A DNA stretch of 64,000 bases from contig NZ_JALHAP010000078.1 in NCBI RefSeq assembly GCF_025215095.1, positions 1 through 64,000 of the forward strand, in the 5' to 3' direction. Shown here one piece after another: positions 16,918-27,890 of the stretch. Position 1 is the stretch's first letter; each line of letters opens with the position of its first letter. The stretch comes from Dryocola boscaweniae. GTDB lineage: Bacteria; Pseudomonadota; Gammaproteobacteria; Enterobacterales; Enterobacteriaceae. The notes under the pieces are model-generated. The model saw only the letters and a program-made list of their open reading frames with translations, did not search any database and was not told the origin of the DNA. The position numbers and the translations under genes were made by a program.

Positions 16918-17676
16918 ATGAATTTTCGCCTGACCGGGCTGGCTCTGGCCACGACGCTGTTGGTCGGCTGCGCCAGTTCCGGTGACCAGGAACCACAAGG
17001 GCGGTCGGACCCGTTTGAAGGGTTCAACCGTACGATGTACAACTTCAACTTCAACGTGTTGGACCCGTATGTTGTTCGACCTGTCGCCGTGGCCTGGCGT
17101 GATTATGTGCCACAGCCTGCGCGTAACGGATTAAGCAACTTCACCAGCAACCTGGAAGAGCCCGCCATTATGGTGAACTTCTTCCTTCAGGGCGACCCGT
17201 ATCAGGGAATGGTGCACTTTACCCGCTTCTTCCTGAACTCCTTGCTTGGCATGGGCGGCTTTATCGACGTGGCGGGCATGGCGAATACGAAACTACAGCG
17301 TGAAGAGCCGCATCGCTTTGGTTCTACGCTTGGACACTACGGCGTCGGCTATGGTCCGTATGTTCAGCTACCGTTTTATGGCAGTTTCACTCTGCGTGAT
17401 GAAGGCGGCGATTATGCGGATACGCTCTATCCGTTACTGTCGTGGCTGACCTGGCCGATGTCTATCGGTAAATGGACGATTGAAGGCATTGAAACCCGCG
17501 CTCAACTGCTGGATTCCGACGGCCTGCTCAGGCAGTCAAGCGATCCGTATATTCTGGTGCGCGAAGCTTACTTCCAGCGTCATGATTTTATTGCCAACGG
17601 CGGCAAGCTTTCTCCGCAGGTCAACCCAAATGCGGCGTTGATTCAGGACGATTTGAAAGATATCGATTCCGAATAA
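16918..17676 (+). CDS. mlaA: Intermembrane phospholipid transport lipoprotein MlaA (VacJ)
   Basis: Outer-membrane lipoprotein that removes phospholipids from the outer leaflet and passes them to MlaC/MlaFEDB. The lipobox LVGC is at residues 15-18, followed by DPFEGFNRTMYNFN, the conserved hallmark. I choose ATG 16918 because the AGGGAG is 2 bases from the in-frame ATG at 16912 but well spaced for 16918. Length is 252 aa (E. coli 251). The very close spacing to ccmH is unusual compared with K-12, where ccm is elsewhere. Confidence 0.95.
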   Translation: MNFRLTGLALATTLLVGCASSGDQEPQGRSDPFEGFNRTMYNFNFNVLDPYVVRPVAVAWRDYVPQPARNGLSNFTSNLEEPAIMVNFFLQGDPYQGMVHFTRFFLNSLLGMGGFIDVAGMANTKLQREEPHRFGSTLGHYGVGYGPYVQLPFYGSFTLRDEGGDYADTLYPLLSWLTWPMSIGKWTIEGIETRAQLLDSDGLLRQSSDPYILVREAYFQRHDFIANGGKLSPQVNPNAALIQDDLKDIDSE

Positions 17677-17687
17677 TCGAGAAGCAT

Positions 17688-17718
17688 AAAAAAGGCGAAC
17701 CAGAGGTTCGCCTTTTTT
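17688..17718 (+). terminator. Bidirectional terminator between mlaA and fadL
   Basis: A perfect 13-bp stem (17688-17700 with 17706-17718) begins with six A and ends with six T. It serves the convergent mlaA (+) and fadL (-). Confidence 0.93.
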
Positions 17719-17730
17719 GTTTCCGACTTA

Positions 17731-19056
17731 TCAGAACGCATAGTTGAAGTTCATGCCGTACAGCCAGGCTTTCCCTTCGGAACGGAAGGTGTAAGGACCT
17801 TCGTTGATTTCTACGTGCTGGCCGTGCATGTAAGAAACACCCAGGTCAACGGAGGCATCTTCGTTAAACGCATAGGTTGTACCCGCGCTCAGCCACAGGC
17901 GATCCTGATCCGGGATGGAGATGGATCTGTTGTTTGCCGGAACCGGGCTGTCGTCAAATGCGATACCGGTACGGAAGGTCCAGTTTTTGTCCATAAAGTA
18001 GGTGGTACCCAGCGCAATGCGGTACGCATCTTTAAACTTCTCGTCTTTCTGGAACAGGGTCTGGCCGTCGCTGCCGGTCGCTTTCAGCTCCTGGAACTGG
18101 CTCCAGCTTGTGTAGGTCAAGCTATAGTGGATAGCCCACTGCGGCGCCACTTTATTGTAACCAGACAATTCCCACATTTCAGGCAGGTTCAGGGTCAGAG
18201 CGCCTGGAATAGTTTCACCGCCGGTACCATAAAGCCCATAGTTGCCTAACAGAGGATTATAGGCGGCAGGCAGGCTGCTCTTATAGTCGCCGTCGAAGTC
18301 GATTTTCACTTCTGAGCGATAGGTGAAGCCGTAGCGGTTGTCTTTATTGATTTCATAAAGAATACCTGCGTTCCAGCCGTAGCCCCATTCGTCACCTTTC
18401 AGGTGTGCGATTTGCGTACCAGCCGGGATCTGCGATACCGGGCCTGCCAGTTGCGGAGGCAGCGCACCGGAACCTGCGATTAGCTGTGGTAAATCACCGG
18501 CATAACGTTCGATTTTAGCTCTGGCGTAAACCGCATCAAAGCCAACACCGAAGCTCCAGTTACTGTTTAACCGGTAAGCGCCGCTAAGATTCAGGTTTAG
18601 CGTTTCCAGGTCAGTTTTACCGGCAACGGAACCCGCCGCGTAATTATTATTAAATTCTGTCGCCAGACCATAGTTGGAGGTCAGGGACGCGCCAATACCA
18701 AACTGTTCATTAATCGGCGTGACGAAATGAAGGTTAGGTACCCAGGCTGTCGGTGCGATGTTATCCGCGTCGGTGCTGCGGCCTGATGGCGATGTGCCGG
18801 TAATATTAACGTCCGGATCGACGAATATCGCACCGCCGGAAAATGACGGACGGTCGAACATCATAATAAGGGCTGGGTTACGGCTGGCTGAGCCCGCATT
18901 GTCCGCAACCGCACCTTCCCCGGAATAAGCCCGGCCAAGGCCTGAGGAAGAGAACTCGTTTAATTGAAAGCCGGCTGAATACGCCTGCGAGGAGACAATT
19001 GCCACTGCAACCGCGAAGGCTGACTTTGTAAACAGGTTTTTCTGGCTCATGACCAA
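17731..19056 (-). CDS. fadL: Long-chain fatty acid outer membrane transporter FadL
   Basis: Beta-barrel porin for uptake of long-chain fatty acids. A signal peptide (cleaved after AYS, residue ~27) is followed by the N-terminal hatch [19 protein letters not shown] and the [10 protein letters not shown] segment (NPA motif). The C-terminal residue is Phe (FNYAF). Length 441 aa (E. coli 446). FadR sites upstream fit repression in the absence of fatty acids. Confidence 0.95.
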   Translation of the reverse strand: MVMSQKNLFTKSAFAVAVAIVSSQAYSAGFQLNEFSSSGLGRAYSGEGAVADNAGSASRNPALIMMFDRPSFSGGAIFVDPDVNITGTSPSGRSTDADNIAPTAWVPNLHFVTPINEQFGIGASLTSNYGLATEFNNNYAAGSVAGKTDLETLNLNLSGAYRLNSNWSFGVGFDAVYARAKIERYAGDLPQLIAGSGALPPQLAGPVSQIPAGTQIAHLKGDEWGYGWNAGILYEINKDNRYGFTYRSEVKIDFDGDYKSSLPAAYNPLLGNYGLYGTGGETIPGALTLNLPEMWELSGYNKVAPQWAIHYSLTYTSWSQFQELKATGSDGQTLFQKDEKFKDAYRIALGTTYFMDKNWTFRTGIAFDDSPVPANNRSISIPDQDRLWLSAGTTYAFNEDASVDLGVSYMHGQHVEINEGPYTFRSEGKAWLYGMNFNYAF

Positions 19057-19137
19057 AACCTCATAGATTTATTTTTATACAAAAAATGTTACACGTGGTA
19101 ACAGGAGCGCGAATAGTAGGGGCTGATCGAAAACAGA

Positions 19138-19152
19138 GAAAGCTGACCAGTG
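19138..19152 (-). promoter_or_regulatory. FadR site, proximal, for fadL
   Basis: On the minus strand CACTGGTCAGCTTTC resembles the second FadR site of E. coli fadL. It lies about 82 bases before the fadL start codon. Confidence 0.6.
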
Positions 19153-19160
19153 GCGAGAGT

Positions 19161-19177
19161 ATAGGTCTGACCAGATG
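19161..19177 (-). promoter_or_regulatory. FadR site, distal, for fadL
   Basis: Minus strand CATCTGGTCAGACCTAT fits the FadR consensus (CTGGTCNGACC) with one variation and matches the first FadR site of E. coli fadL in sequence and spacing. Confidence 0.75.
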
Positions 19178-19300
19178 GTATGTTGCAAGTTTGTATCTAA
19201 ACTTTTTCAAATTTGATCGTTAAAACGAGATCCGCCTGGCAAAATCACGGCCAGGCTTCATCATTCAGACGGATGAAATTTGTTTTAGATCATTTTTAAG

Positions 19301-19316
19301 TGTGATTTTGGTCACT
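19301..19316 (+). promoter_or_regulatory. CRP-type site between fadL and yfcZ
   Basis: TGTGATTTTGGTCACT has both CRP half-sites (TGTGA and TCAC) with 6-base spacing. It is 105 bases before yfcZ and 245 before fadL and could serve either. It is the main feature of this 364-base gap besides the two FadR sites. Confidence 0.55.
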
Positions 19317-19420
19317 TGCGAGCGCAGACAAAATTAACGGCTGGAGACGTATCAACAGGGAGCGTAAAATAAGCAGCAATTGTTTAAGCCTTTTCGTTTT
19401 TAAATACAGAGGAAATCATA

Positions 19421-19705
19421 ATGAGTAAAAACACTGCTGATGAAACCCCGGTTTGCTGCTGTATTGATGTCGGCTCCATCATCGATAATACCGATTGCAC
19501 CGCGACATACAGCCGCGTCTTTGCTGATAAAGCACAGGCAGAAGAAACGCTGGCTGCGCTGAGCGCAAAAGCCCGTGAAGTCGAATCCGAACCTTGTCAG
19601 ATTGTTCCGCGTTACACCGAAGTGTCCGAAGGCGTGCGTCTGGATATCGACTTCGTGTTTAGCTGCCAGGCTGAAACCATGATCTTCCAGCTCGGCCTGC
19701 GTTAA
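19421..19705 (+). CDS. yfcZ: YfcZ/YiiS family protein
   Basis: A 94-residue conserved protein of unknown role with a Cys-rich start (ETPVCCCIDVGSIIDN) and the family tail VFSCQAETMIFQLGLR. Same size and place (fadL - yfcZ - fadI) as in E. coli. An AGAGGAAA ribosome site lies 7 bases before ATG. Confidence 0.93.
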   Translation: MSKNTADETPVCCCIDVGSIIDNTDCTATYSRVFADKAQAEETLAALSAKAREVESEPCQIVPRYTEVSEGVRLDIDFVFSCQAETMIFQLGLR

Positions 19706-19713
19706 TTTCTTCA

Positions 19714-19740
19714 GACGCTCTCTTTAAGGGAGCGTCGTTT
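19714..19740 (+). terminator. Terminator after yfcZ
   Basis: Stem GACGCTC (19714-19720) pairs with GAGCGTC (19730-19736), followed by a short T-rich stretch. Confidence 0.6.
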
Positions 19741-19820
19741 ATCCCTTCCAAAGCGTGTCCACTCTCCCAATTTTTTAGTCAGCCAGTTGGCTGAATGTAA
19801 TTTTTTGGTTAAAACTGTGA

Positions 19821-19837
19821 TCAGGTCAGACCACTTT
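19821..19837 (+). promoter_or_regulatory. FadR operator upstream of fadI
   Basis: TCAGGTCAGACCACTTT agrees with the FadR consensus in complement (GGTCNGACC core) and is 34 bases before the fadI start, as in E. coli. It couples fadIJ expression to fatty acyl-CoA. Confidence 0.8.
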
Positions 19838-19870
19838 TGGTCCGTTTACAAATTTTAACAGGGGAGCGTT

Positions 19871-21181
19871 ATGAGTCAGGCACTTCCGCTGGTGACCCGT
19901 CAGGGTGACCGCATTGCCATTGTCAGTGGTTTACGCACGCCATTCGCCCGTCAGGCTACCGCCTTCCACGGCATTCCCGCCGTCGACCTTGGCAATATGG
20001 TGGTCAGCGAACTGCTGGCACGCAGTGAAATTCCCCCGGAAATCATTGAACAACTCGTTTTCGGCCAGGTTGTGCAAATGCCGGAAGCGCCGAACATTGC
20101 CCGTGAAATTGTCCTCGGCACCGGGATGAGCGTACATACCGACGCTTATAGCGTGAGTCGGGCCTGCGCCACCAGCTTTCAGGCTGTGGCAAACGTTGCC
20201 GAAAGTTTGCTTGCCGGTACTATCCGCGCCGGCATTGCAGGCGGGGCGGATTCCTCTTCCGTATTGCCGATTGGCGTGAGCAAAAAGCTGGGCCGCACGC
20301 TGGTGGATGCGAATAAAGCCCGAACGCTTAGCCAGCGGCTGAAGCTCTTTTCTCGTCTGCGTCCTCGCGATCTTCTGCCTGTTCCTCCGGCAGTTGCGGA
20401 ATATTCCACTGGTTTAAGAATGGGCGATACCGCCGAACAAATGGCGAAAACCCATGGCATTACTCGCGAACAACAGGATGCGCTGGCGCATCGTTCTCAC
20501 GAGCGCGCGGCAGTCGCCTGGCAAGAAGGCAAACTGGCTGATGAAGTAATGACCGCTTTCATCCCGCCGTATCGTCAGCCTTTTAGCGAAGATAACAACG
20601 TTCGCAAAGACTCATCGCTTGCGGATTACGCCAAATTGCGTCCCGCTTTCGACCGCAAACATGGCACAGTGACGGCGGCAAACAGCACGCCTTTGACCGA
20701 CGGCGCGGCCGCCGTGATTTTAATGACGGAATCCCGTGCCAGGGAGCTCGGCCTGAAACCGCTGGGTTTTTTGCGCAGTTACGCTTTCACCGCGGTTGAC
20801 GTATGGAAAGACATGCTTTTAGGCCCGGCCTGGGCTACGCCGCTGGCGCTGGAAAGGGCGGGCATCACTCTTAACGATTTGACGCTGTTTGACATGCATG
20901 AAGCTTTTGCCGCCCAGACGCTGGCCAATTTGAAAATGCTTTCCAGTGAGCGATTCGCGCGTGAAGTGCTGGGGCGTTCTCATGCCACCGGAGAAGTGGA
21001 CGATGCGAAATTTAACGTGCTCGGCGGCTCGATTGCTTACGGGCACCCGTTTGCCGCAACGGGGGCTCGCATGATTACGCAAACGCTGCATGAACTTCGT
21101 CGCCGCGGCGGTGGTTTTGGTCTGGTGACAGCCTGTGCCGCAGGCGGTCTGGGCGCAGCAATGGTTCTGGAGGTCGAATAA
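19871..21181 (+). CDS. fadI: Acetyl-CoA C-acyltransferase FadI
   Basis: Thiolase (beta) subunit of the anaerobic beta-oxidation complex; it cleaves 3-ketoacyl-CoA to acetyl-CoA and a shortened acyl-CoA. The nucleophile is Cys99 in SRACATSF. The C-terminal thiolase motifs [16 protein letters not shown] and [13 protein letters not shown] are present. Length 436 aa, as in E. coli. It overlaps fadJ by one base (TAATG), so the two subunits are co-translated. Confidence 0.95.
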   Translation: MSQALPLVTRQGDRIAIVSGLRTPFARQATAFHGIPAVDLGNMVVSELLARSEIPPEIIEQLVFGQVVQMPEAPNIAREIVLGTGMSVHTDAYSVSRACATSFQAVANVAESLLAGTIRAGIAGGADSSSVLPIGVSKKLGRTLVDANKARTLSQRLKLFSRLRPRDLLPVPPAVAEYSTGLRMGDTAEQMAKTHGITREQQDALAHRSHERAAVAWQEGKLADEVMTAFIPPYRQPFSEDNNVRKDSSLADYAKLRPAFDRKHGTVTAANSTPLTDGAAAVILMTESRARELGLKPLGFLRSYAFTAVDVWKDMLLGPAWATPLALERAGITLNDLTLFDMHEAFAAQTLANLKMLSSERFAREVLGRSHATGEVDDAKFNVLGGSIAYGHPFAATGARMITQTLHELRRRGGGFGLVTACAAGGLGAAMVLEVE

Positions 21182-23340
21182 TGGAACAGACAAGCGCATT
21201 CTCACTGCATATTCGACTGGATAACGTCGCGGTGGTCACGATTGATGTGCCGGGCGAAAAAATGAATACCCTTAAAGCTTCGTTTGGCCCGGAGGTTCAC
21301 GCCATCATCAAACAGGTGCGGGATAACACCAGCCTGCAAGGCCTGGTATTTATTTCCGGTAAGCCTGATAACTTTATTGCCGGCGCGGATATCAACATGA
21401 TTGCTGGCTGCAAAACGGCGGAAGAAGCGCAGTCGCTGGCTCGTCAGGGGCAGCAGATTATGGCTGAAATTGCAGCGTTGCCCATCCCGGTGGTGGCGGC
21501 AATTCATGGCGCTTGCCTCGGGGGTGGGCTCGAACTGGCGCTGGCTTGCCACGCGCGCATTTGTACCATTGATGAAAAAACAAAGCTGGGCCTGCCGGAA
21601 GTACAACTGGGCCTGCTGCCGGGTTCCGGCGGCACACAGCGTTTGCCGCGTCTTATCGGCGTGAGTAACGCGCTGGATATGATTCTCGTCGGCAAGCAGT
21701 TACGCCCCCGCCAGGCGCTGAAGCTGGGACTGGTGGACGACGTTGTCCCGCAGTCTATTCTGCTTGATGCGGCCGTTGAGCTTGCGCTCAAAGGCCGCCA
21801 GACTTCACGCGTTTTACCTGTCCGTGAACGCATCCTTGCAGGGCCGCTTGGGCGTTCGCTGTTATTCAATTTCGTAAACAAAAAAACGGAACAGAAAACA
21901 AAAGGAAATTACCCGGCCGCGCGACGTATTCTTGATGTGATAAAAATCGGTCTGGAGCAGGGTACGCACAGCGGTTACGAAGCCGAGGCGAGGGCCTTTG
22001 GCGAACTGGCGATGACGCCGCAGTCTGCCGCGCTGCGCGGGATATTTTTTGCCAGCACCGAACTTAAAAAAGAACAGGGCAGCGATGCCGAACCTCGTCC
22101 GATTCGCGCGGTTGGCGTGCTGGGCGGCGGATTAATGGGCGGCGGCATTGCTTACGTTACGGCGACGAAAGGCCGACTGCCGGTGCGCATCAAAGACATC
22201 GGCAACGAAGGCATTAATCATGCCCTGAAATACAGTTGGGATCTGCTGGATAAAAAAGTGCGCCGCCGACATATGAAAGCGGCAGAGCGTCAACGCGAGA
22301 TGGCGCGCATTTCCGGCGGAACGGATTACAGCGGTTTTCACAGCCGCGATATCGTCGTGGAAGCCGTATTCGAGGAGCTGTCGCTTAAGCAAAAAATGGT
22401 AGCGGAAATTGAACAGCATGCCGCGCCGCATACCATTTTCGCCTCTAATACATCCTCATTGCCTATTGCGGATATTGCCGCTAATGCCGCGCGTCCGGAA
22501 CAGGTCATCGGCCTGCACTATTTCAGCCCGGTAGACAAAATGCCGCTGGTGGAAGTCATTCCCCACGCTGGAACTTCTGCGGAAACCATTTCCACAACCG
22601 TTTCTCTTGCCAAAAAACAGGGCAAAACCCCGATCGTTGTGGGAGACAGCGCCGGTTTTTACGTTAACCGCATTCTTGCCCCTTACGTGAATGAAGCGCT
22701 GCGCTGTCTGGTAGAAGGAGAGCCGGTCGATAAAATTGACGAGGCGCTGGTGAAGTTTGGTTTTCCCGTGGGCCCAATCCAACTTTTGGATGAGGTGGGA
22801 ATCGATGTGGGAACTAAAATTAGTCCGGTGCTACAGCAGGCTTACGGTGAACGTTTTGCCGCTCCGGCTGCCGTTGCCGCAATCCTGAACGACGATCGCA
22901 AAGGTAGAAAAAATGGACGCGGTTTCTATCTTTATGACGCGAAAGGGCGTAAAAGCAAAAAACAGGTCGACCCCGCAATTTATAAGCTTACTGGCGTCAC
23001 GCCGAAAGGGCAGATGGAAACAAACGCCCTGGCTGAACGCTGCGTGTTGATGATGCTTAATGAAGCCGCCCGCTGCCTTGATGAAGGCGTTGTGCGCAGC
23101 GCGCGCGACGGTGACATTGGCGCTGTATTCGGTATCGGATTCCCGCCTTTCCTGGGGGGGCCGTTCCGCTATATGGATAGCCTGGGCGCGGGAGAAGTTG
23201 TCGCAAGGCTGCAACGCCTTGCCAGCCAGTACGGAGAGCGGTTTTCACCTTGCGACAGGCTGTTAAGCATGGCCGGAAATAATCTTGCTTTCAGTGATTC
23301 GCTGAAACATGAAGCGGAAGTTGAGGTCAAAGAAGCATGA
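21181..23340 (+). CDS. fadJ: Fatty acid oxidation complex alpha subunit FadJ
   Basis: Multifunctional enzyme with enoyl-CoA hydratase and 3-hydroxyacyl-CoA dehydrogenase activity. The crotonase domain spans ~15-190, with the oxyanion-hole regions GADINMIAG and [15 protein letters not shown] and the acidic residues of [15 protein letters not shown]. The NAD domain spans ~310-495, starting [10 protein letters not shown], and the C-terminal dehydrogenase domains follow. Length is 719 aa (E. coli 714). Confidence 0.95.
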   Translation: MEQTSAFSLHIRLDNVAVVTIDVPGEKMNTLKASFGPEVHAIIKQVRDNTSLQGLVFISGKPDNFIAGADINMIAGCKTAEEAQSLARQGQQIMAEIAALPIPVVAAIHGACLGGGLELALACHARICTIDEKTKLGLPEVQLGLLPGSGGTQRLPRLIGVSNALDMILVGKQLRPRQALKLGLVDDVVPQSILLDAAVELALKGRQTSRVLPVRERILAGPLGRSLLFNFVNKKTEQKTKGNYPAARRILDVIKIGLEQGTHSGYEAEARAFGELAMTPQSAALRGIFFASTELKKEQGSDAEPRPIRAVGVLGGGLMGGGIAYVTATKGRLPVRIKDIGNEGINHALKYSWDLLDKKVRRRHMKAAERQREMARISGGTDYSGFHSRDIVVEAVFEELSLKQKMVAEIEQHAAPHTIFASNTSSLPIADIAANAARPEQVIGLHYFSPVDKMPLVEVIPHAGTSAETISTTVSLAKKQGKTPIVVGDSAGFYVNRILAPYVNEALRCLVEGEPVDKIDEALVKFGFPVGPIQLLDEVGIDVGTKISPVLQQAYGERFAAPAAVAAILNDDRKGRKNGRGFYLYDAKGRKSKKQVDPAIYKLTGVTPKGQMETNALAERCVLMMLNEAARCLDEGVVRSARDGDIGAVFGIGFPPFLGGPFRYMDSLGAGEVVARLQRLASQYGERFSPCDRLLSMAGNNLAFSDSLKHEAEVEVKEA

Positions 23341-23550
23341 GTTCTGCCTCCCGGAAAGTGGGGTATGAACTCGGTGAATGGGCGCTGGTTGGTCATTATG
23401 TAAACTATGATTGACTATACTTGCAGCATTGAGGTAAAAAACAGCGTTTCATTCGATGTACGGATAAGGCACAATGCCCGGCTGCTGAATATATCCCCCT
23501 CTTGTTCGAGGGCGAATTGAAGCATTCCTGGTTAACAAAAGCGGTGCAAT

Positions 23551-24039
23551 ATGCAAGTTTTTATCATGCGTCACGGCGACGCAGCACTCGATGCCGCCAG
23601 CGACTCGGTACGTCCCTTAACCCAGTGTGGTTGTGACGAATCCCGTGTGATGGCGACCTGGTTAAAAGGTCAAGTAGCGGATATCGAACGTGTTCTGGTG
23701 AGCCCTTACCTGCGAGCTGAACAGACCCTGGACGTAGTGCGGGAAGCGCTTAATCTCCCGGAAAAAGAAGACATCCTCCCGGAATTAACTCCGTGCGGCG
23801 ATGTCGGCCTGGTGAGCTGCTATCTGCAAGCCCTGGCTAATGAAGGCGTTGAGTCGGCTTTGGTGGTTTCTCACCTGCCGTTGGTCGGTTACCTGGTATC
23901 TGAACTCTGCCCTGAAGAAACTCCGCCGATGTTCTGCACGTCGGCCATTGCCAATGTCACTCTGGATGCGCAGACCGGAAAAGGGGTGTTTAACTGGCAG
24001 ATGAGTCCCAGAAATCTGAAAGTAGCGAAAGCTATCTGA
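23551..24039 (+). CDS. sixA: Phosphohistidine phosphatase SixA
   Basis: Removes phosphate from histidine phosphotransfer domains; in E. coli it acts on the nitrogen PTS and on ArcB. The RHG motif MRHGD has the catalytic His8. Length 162 aa (E. coli 161). The 210-base gap before it holds only a short GC hairpin near 23504-23519. Confidence 0.94.
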   Translation: MQVFIMRHGDAALDAASDSVRPLTQCGCDESRVMATWLKGQVADIERVLVSPYLRAEQTLDVVREALNLPEKEDILPELTPCGDVGLVSCYLQALANEGVESALVVSHLPLVGYLVSELCPEETPPMFCTSAIANVTLDAQTGKGVFNWQMSPRNLKVAKAI

Positions 24040-24057
24040 CAGCCGTAAGCATGAAAA

Positions 24058-24080
24058 AAGAGCCGCGAAATGCGGCTCTT
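24058..24080 (+). terminator. Terminator after sixA
   Basis: A perfect 9-bp stem (24058-24066 with 24072-24080), GAAAT loop, preceded by a run of A and followed by ATTGTTT. Confidence 0.85.
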
Positions 24081-24089
24081 ATTGTTTAT

Positions 24090-24203
24090 GGCGGTGGATG
24101 GCACGTTGTTTATCCACCCTACAAATGCTGCCTGTAACGGAGGCGGTGCTTTATTGATGACTTTGCCAATAACGTAGGGCGGGTAAGCGAAGCGCCACCC
24201 GCC
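24090..24203 (+). repeat. Intergenic inverted repeat pair (BOX-C/REP-like), copy 1
   Basis: Two imperfect palindromic units face each other. One reads GGTGGATGGC...TTATCCACCCTAC, the other GTAGGGCGGGTAAGCGAAGC followed by GCCACCCGCC. The same units recur in four other intergenic regions of this window. This copy fills the convergent gap sixA/smrB. Confidence 0.75.
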
Positions 24204-24210
24204 ATCTGGC

Positions 24211-24762
24211 TTAAGGCAATTCCGGCGGCTGCCACTCTTCAACTTCAATCAATACCAACAGCGCTGCATCGCCACCGTATTCTTTCGGAGCCTGGTGGAA
24301 TGCCATCACATGCGGATGCTGCGCAAGCCACAGCGGCGACTGCTGCTTTAATACGTGTTTGCCATGCCCGTGCATCACACAGGCGCAAAATATATGTTCT
24401 CTGCGGCAGGCGGCGATAAGCGCGCCCAGCTCTTGCTTTGCCTGGAGCTGCGTCAGCCCGTGCAAATCCAGAAACAGCTCAGGGGAGTAATCACCCCGGC
24501 GGATCTTCTTTAATTCAAAATGGCTGACGTCTTCACGCACATAGCGAGTCGGGCCTTCCGTAGCGAGTCTTGGCTGGAACTCGTCGGAAAAATAATGACT
24601 GGCGTCCGCCTGCTCCTGTAACAGCCGTTTCACCGGCACTTCCCGGGCTTTTTTACGCACCGGACGGTGAACGATAGTGTCCTGGGTGAGTTTTTTGGTA
24701 CCGCTCATCAGATCACGGAAAAGGTTCCGATCGTCAACGCTGAGCGAAGGATTTTTCTTCAT
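24211..24762 (-). CDS. smrB: Ribosome rescue endonuclease SmrB
   Basis: Smr-domain nuclease that cleaves mRNA at collided ribosomes. The Smr motifs [16 protein letters not shown] and [12 protein letters not shown] (HGxGxG type) are present at residues ~95-155. I choose the Met of [11 protein letters not shown] at 24762, giving 183 aa exactly as in E. coli; the frame is open further upstream. It is divergent from prmB. Confidence 0.93.
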   Translation of the reverse strand: MKKNPSLSVDDRNLFRDLMSGTKKLTQDTIVHRPVRKKAREVPVKRLLQEQADASHYFSDEFQPRLATEGPTRYVREDVSHFELKKIRRGDYSPELFLDLHGLTQLQAKQELGALIAACRREHIFCACVMHGHGKHVLKQQSPLWLAQHPHVMAFHQAPKEYGGDAALLVLIEVEEWQPPELP

Positions 24763-24931
24763 CTCTTTCTCGTCTCGCAACTGCTTTGGCGCCAGTTTAC
24801 CCGCTTTGCCGCTCATCCCTAAATAAAACGCAAATTTCCCCCCGCTGCGGTGATTGAATGCTGATTTGTCGCAGCCTTCATGGCAAACTAATCGATTATT
24901 GAATTAGCGCGAACGGCCTGCGGAGGGCAAC

Positions 24932-25864
24932 GTGGATAAAATTTTCGTCGATGAGGCAGTGAATGAACTGCACACCATTCAGGATATGCTGCGCTGGGCA
25001 GTCAGCCGCTTTAGCGCCGCCAACATCTGGTATGGTCACGGCACCGATAACCCGTGGGATGAAGCCGTTCAGTTAGTGCTGCCAAGCCTCTATCTGCCGC
25101 TGGATATTCCTGAAGATATGCGCACCGCGCGTCTGACTCCAAGCGAACGTCATCGCATCGTTGAACGCGTGATTCGTCGCGTGAACGAGCGCATTCCGGT
25201 TGCCTATCTCACCAATAAAGCCTGGTTCTGCGGCCACGAGTTTTACGTGGACGAGCGCGTACTGGTGCCGCGTTCGCCTATTGGCGAACTGATTAATAAT
25301 CGTTTTGCTGGCCTTTATGACGACGAACCCCAGCACATTCTGGATATGTGCACCGGCAGCGGCTGTATCGCCATTGCCTGCGCGTATGAATTCACCAATG
25401 CCGAAGTGGATGCGGTAGATATTTCTCTTGATGCGCTGGCGGTTGCCGAGCAAAACATCTCTGAGCACGGTCTGGAAAACCAGGTTACGCCAATCCGTTC
25501 GGACCTGTTCCGGGATCTGCCAAAAGTGCAGTACGACGTCATCGTCACTAATCCGCCGTACGTTGACGCAGAAGATATGTCCGATCTGCCGGGCGAGTTC
25601 CGCTTTGAGCCCGAGTTAGGGCTTGCGGCAGGAAGCGACGGGCTGAAACTGGCGCGGCGCATTCTGGCCTGCGCGCCGGATTATCTGGCCGACGGCGGGA
25701 TTCTGATTTGTGAAGTGGGTAACAGCATGGTACATCTGATGGAGCAGTATCCGGATGTGCCGTTCACCTGGCTTGAATTCGACAACGGCGGTGACGGCGT
25801 CTTTATGCTGACCAAAACGCAGCTTATTGCGGCTCGCGAACATTTCAGCATTTATAAAGATTAA
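24932..25864 (+). CDS. prmB: Ribosomal protein L3 glutamine methyltransferase PrmB
   Basis: SAM-dependent enzyme that N5-methylates a glutamine of ribosomal protein uL3. SAM motif [14 protein letters not shown] and the glutamine-binding NPPY motif (VTNPPYVD) are present. Start is GTG at 24932 behind GGAGGG, giving 310 aa, the E. coli length. Confidence 0.95.
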   Translation: MDKIFVDEAVNELHTIQDMLRWAVSRFSAANIWYGHGTDNPWDEAVQLVLPSLYLPLDIPEDMRTARLTPSERHRIVERVIRRVNERIPVAYLTNKAWFCGHEFYVDERVLVPRSPIGELINNRFAGLYDDEPQHILDMCTGSGCIAIACAYEFTNAEVDAVDISLDALAVAEQNISEHGLENQVTPIRSDLFRDLPKVQYDVIVTNPPYVDAEDMSDLPGEFRFEPELGLAAGSDGLKLARRILACAPDYLADGGILICEVGNSMVHLMEQYPDVPFTWLEFDNGGDGVFMLTKTQLIAAREHFSIYKD

Positions 25865-25872
25865 GCACTAAA

Positions 25873-25892
25873 GACGGGCCGCAGGGCCCGTC
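25873..25892 (+). terminator. Hairpin between prmB and aroC
   Basis: 8-bp GC stem GACGGGCC/GGCCCGTC with a 4-base loop. The T-run is weak, so partial read-through into aroC is likely. Confidence 0.6.
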
Positions 25893-25947
25893 GTTCGTCG
25901 CTCACAACACAATCTTATAAGAACAACGACAACGGTAAGGAGCCGTG

Positions 25948-27033
25948 ATGGCAGGCAACAGTATTGGACAAGTATTTCGCGTAACGACATTTGGTGAATC
26001 CCACGGCGTAGCGCTGGGCTGCATTGTGGATGGCGTGCCGCCGGGCATTCCTCTTACAGAAGCCGATCTGCAACACGATCTCGATCGCCGCCGCCCGGGC
26101 ACTTCGCGCTATACCACGCAGCGTCGCGAACCGGACCAGGTCAAAATTCTCTCAGGCGTTTTTGAGGGCGTCACCACCGGCACCAGCATCGGTTTGCTCA
26201 TTGAAAATACCGATCAGCGCTCTCAGGATTACAGCGCTATCAAAGACGTGTTCCGTCCGGGCCACGCAGATTACACCTACGAGCAAAAATACGGCCTGCG
26301 CGATTACCGTGGCGGCGGTCGTTCTTCCGCGCGTGAAACAGCAATGCGCGTTGCAGCGGGCGCTATCGCTAAAAAATACCTGGCGCATAAATATGGCATT
26401 ACTATTCGCGGCTGCCTGACGCAAATGGGCGACGTGCCGCTTGAAATCAAAGACTGGGAGCAGGTTGAACAGAACCCGTTCTTCTGCCCCGATCCGGACA
26501 AAATTGAAACGCTTGACGAGCTGATGCGCGGGCTGAAAAAAGAGGGTGATTCCATCGGCGCGAAGGTGACCGTGGTGGCTGATAACGTGCCGCCAGGGCT
26601 TGGCGAGCCGGTATTCGATCGTCTGGATGCGGATATCGCCCACGCGCTGATGAGCATCAACGCCGTGAAGGGCGTTGAAATCGGCGAAGGCTTTGGCGTG
26701 GTCAATCTGCGCGGCAGCCAGAACCGCGATGAAATCACCAAAGAAGGTTTCCAGAGCAACCATGCGGGCGGCATTCTCGGCGGCATCAGCAGCGGTCAGC
26801 AGATCGTGGCTAATATGGCGCTGAAGCCAACTTCCAGCATTATGGTCCCAGGACGCACAATCAATCGCGAAGGCGAAGAAGTGGAAATGGTTACCCGCGG
26901 GCGCCACGATCCTTGTGTAGGGATCCGTGCGGTGCCGATCGCAGAAGCGATGCTGGCGATCGTGCTGATGGATCATATGCTGCGTCAGCGTGCCCAAAAC
27001 GCCGACGTAACCACTACTCTGCCGCGCTGGTAA
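25948..27033 (+). CDS. aroC: Chorismate synthase AroC
   Basis: Last step of the shikimate pathway, EPSP to chorismate with reduced FMN. Signature [18 protein letters not shown] is near residue 15, RRRPG near 48 and [13 protein letters not shown] near 120. ATG 25948 follows TAAGGAG at optimal distance; a GTG one codon earlier is in frame. Length 361 aa as in E. coli. mepA begins 4 bases after the stop, so they form an operon. Confidence 0.96.
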   Translation: MAGNSIGQVFRVTTFGESHGVALGCIVDGVPPGIPLTEADLQHDLDRRRPGTSRYTTQRREPDQVKILSGVFEGVTTGTSIGLLIENTDQRSQDYSAIKDVFRPGHADYTYEQKYGLRDYRGGGRSSARETAMRVAAGAIAKKYLAHKYGITIRGCLTQMGDVPLEIKDWEQVEQNPFFCPDPDKIETLDELMRGLKKEGDSIGAKVTVVADNVPPGLGEPVFDRLDADIAHALMSINAVKGVEIGEGFGVVNLRGSQNRDEITKEGFQSNHAGGILGGISSGQQIVANMALKPTSSIMVPGRTINREGEEVEMVTRGRHDPCVGIRAVPIAEAMLAIVLMDHMLRQRAQNADVTTTLPRW

Positions 27034-27037
27034 TGCA

Positions 27038-27862
27038 ATGAAAAAAGCTCTCGTGGGCCTGCTGGTGTTCTTTGTCAGCGCCACAGCATTCGCCGCCACG
27101 CCGTGGCAAAAAATCAGCCATCCGGTTACGGGCAGCCCGCAATCTATTGGCGCGTTTTCCAACGGCTGTATTGTTGGCGCCCACGAGTTGCCGCTAAACG
27201 ATGCCCGTTATCAGGTGATGCGGCCGGACCAGCGCCGCTATTTCGGTCATCCCGACTTAGTGATGTTTATTCAGCGCCTGAGTAATCAGGTGCATCAGCT
27301 TGAGCTGGGCACGGTGCTAATTGGTGATATGGGCATGGCTGCGGGGGGGCGGTTTAGCTCCGGTCATGCAAGCCACCAGACCGGACTTGATGTCGATATC
27401 TTCCTGCAACTGCCAAAAACACGCTGGACGCCGTCACAGCTTCTCAAACCGCAGGCGCTGGATTTAGTGGCAAGCGACGATAAGCATGTTGTTCAACGCC
27501 TGTGGCAGCCGGAAATCTACAGCCTGATCAAGCTGGCGGCGATTGATAACGACGTGACGCGCATCTTCGTCAACCCGGCGATTAAGCAGCAGCTTTGCCT
27601 GGACGCAGGCGCTGACCGTGACTGGCTGCGTAAGGTTCGCCCGTGGTTTGCCCATCGCGCTCATATGCATGTTCGCCTGCGCTGCCCGGCGGACAGCCTT
27701 GAGTGTGAAGATCAGCCGCTCCCGCCTCCGGGCGACGGCTGCGGTGCCGAATTGCAAAGCTGGTTTGCGCCGCCAGCTCCGGGCAGCAAGCCACCGAAAA
27801 AGAAAACTCCGCCTCCGATACCGGCTTCTTGTCAGGCCTTGCTGGATAGTCACGAACTCTGA
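27038..27862 (+). CDS. mepA: Murein DD-endopeptidase MepA
   Basis: Periplasmic zinc peptidase of the LAS family that cuts D-Ala-mDAP crosslinks. Signal peptide residues 1-19 (cleaved after AFA). Zinc ligands lie in [12 protein letters not shown] and HMHVRL. Three Cys pairs are present as in the family. Length 274 aa (E. coli 274). Confidence 0.95.
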   Translation: MKKALVGLLVFFVSATAFAATPWQKISHPVTGSPQSIGAFSNGCIVGAHELPLNDARYQVMRPDQRRYFGHPDLVMFIQRLSNQVHQLELGTVLIGDMGMAAGGRFSSGHASHQTGLDVDIFLQLPKTRWTPSQLLKPQALDLVASDDKHVVQRLWQPEIYSLIKLAAIDNDVTRIFVNPAIKQQLCLDAGADRDWLRKVRPWFAHRAHMHVRLRCPADSLECEDQPLPPPGDGCGAELQSWFAPPAPGSKPPKKKTPPPIPASCQALLDSHEL

Positions 27863-27890
27863 CGGATAAGTTCATGGAATGGAAATCGCT

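Noticed and set aside
26152..27162. 336-codon minus-strand frame opposite aroC
   Set aside because: Shadow of a strongly conserved gene in GC-rich DNA; composition is Cys/His/Arg-rich without domains.
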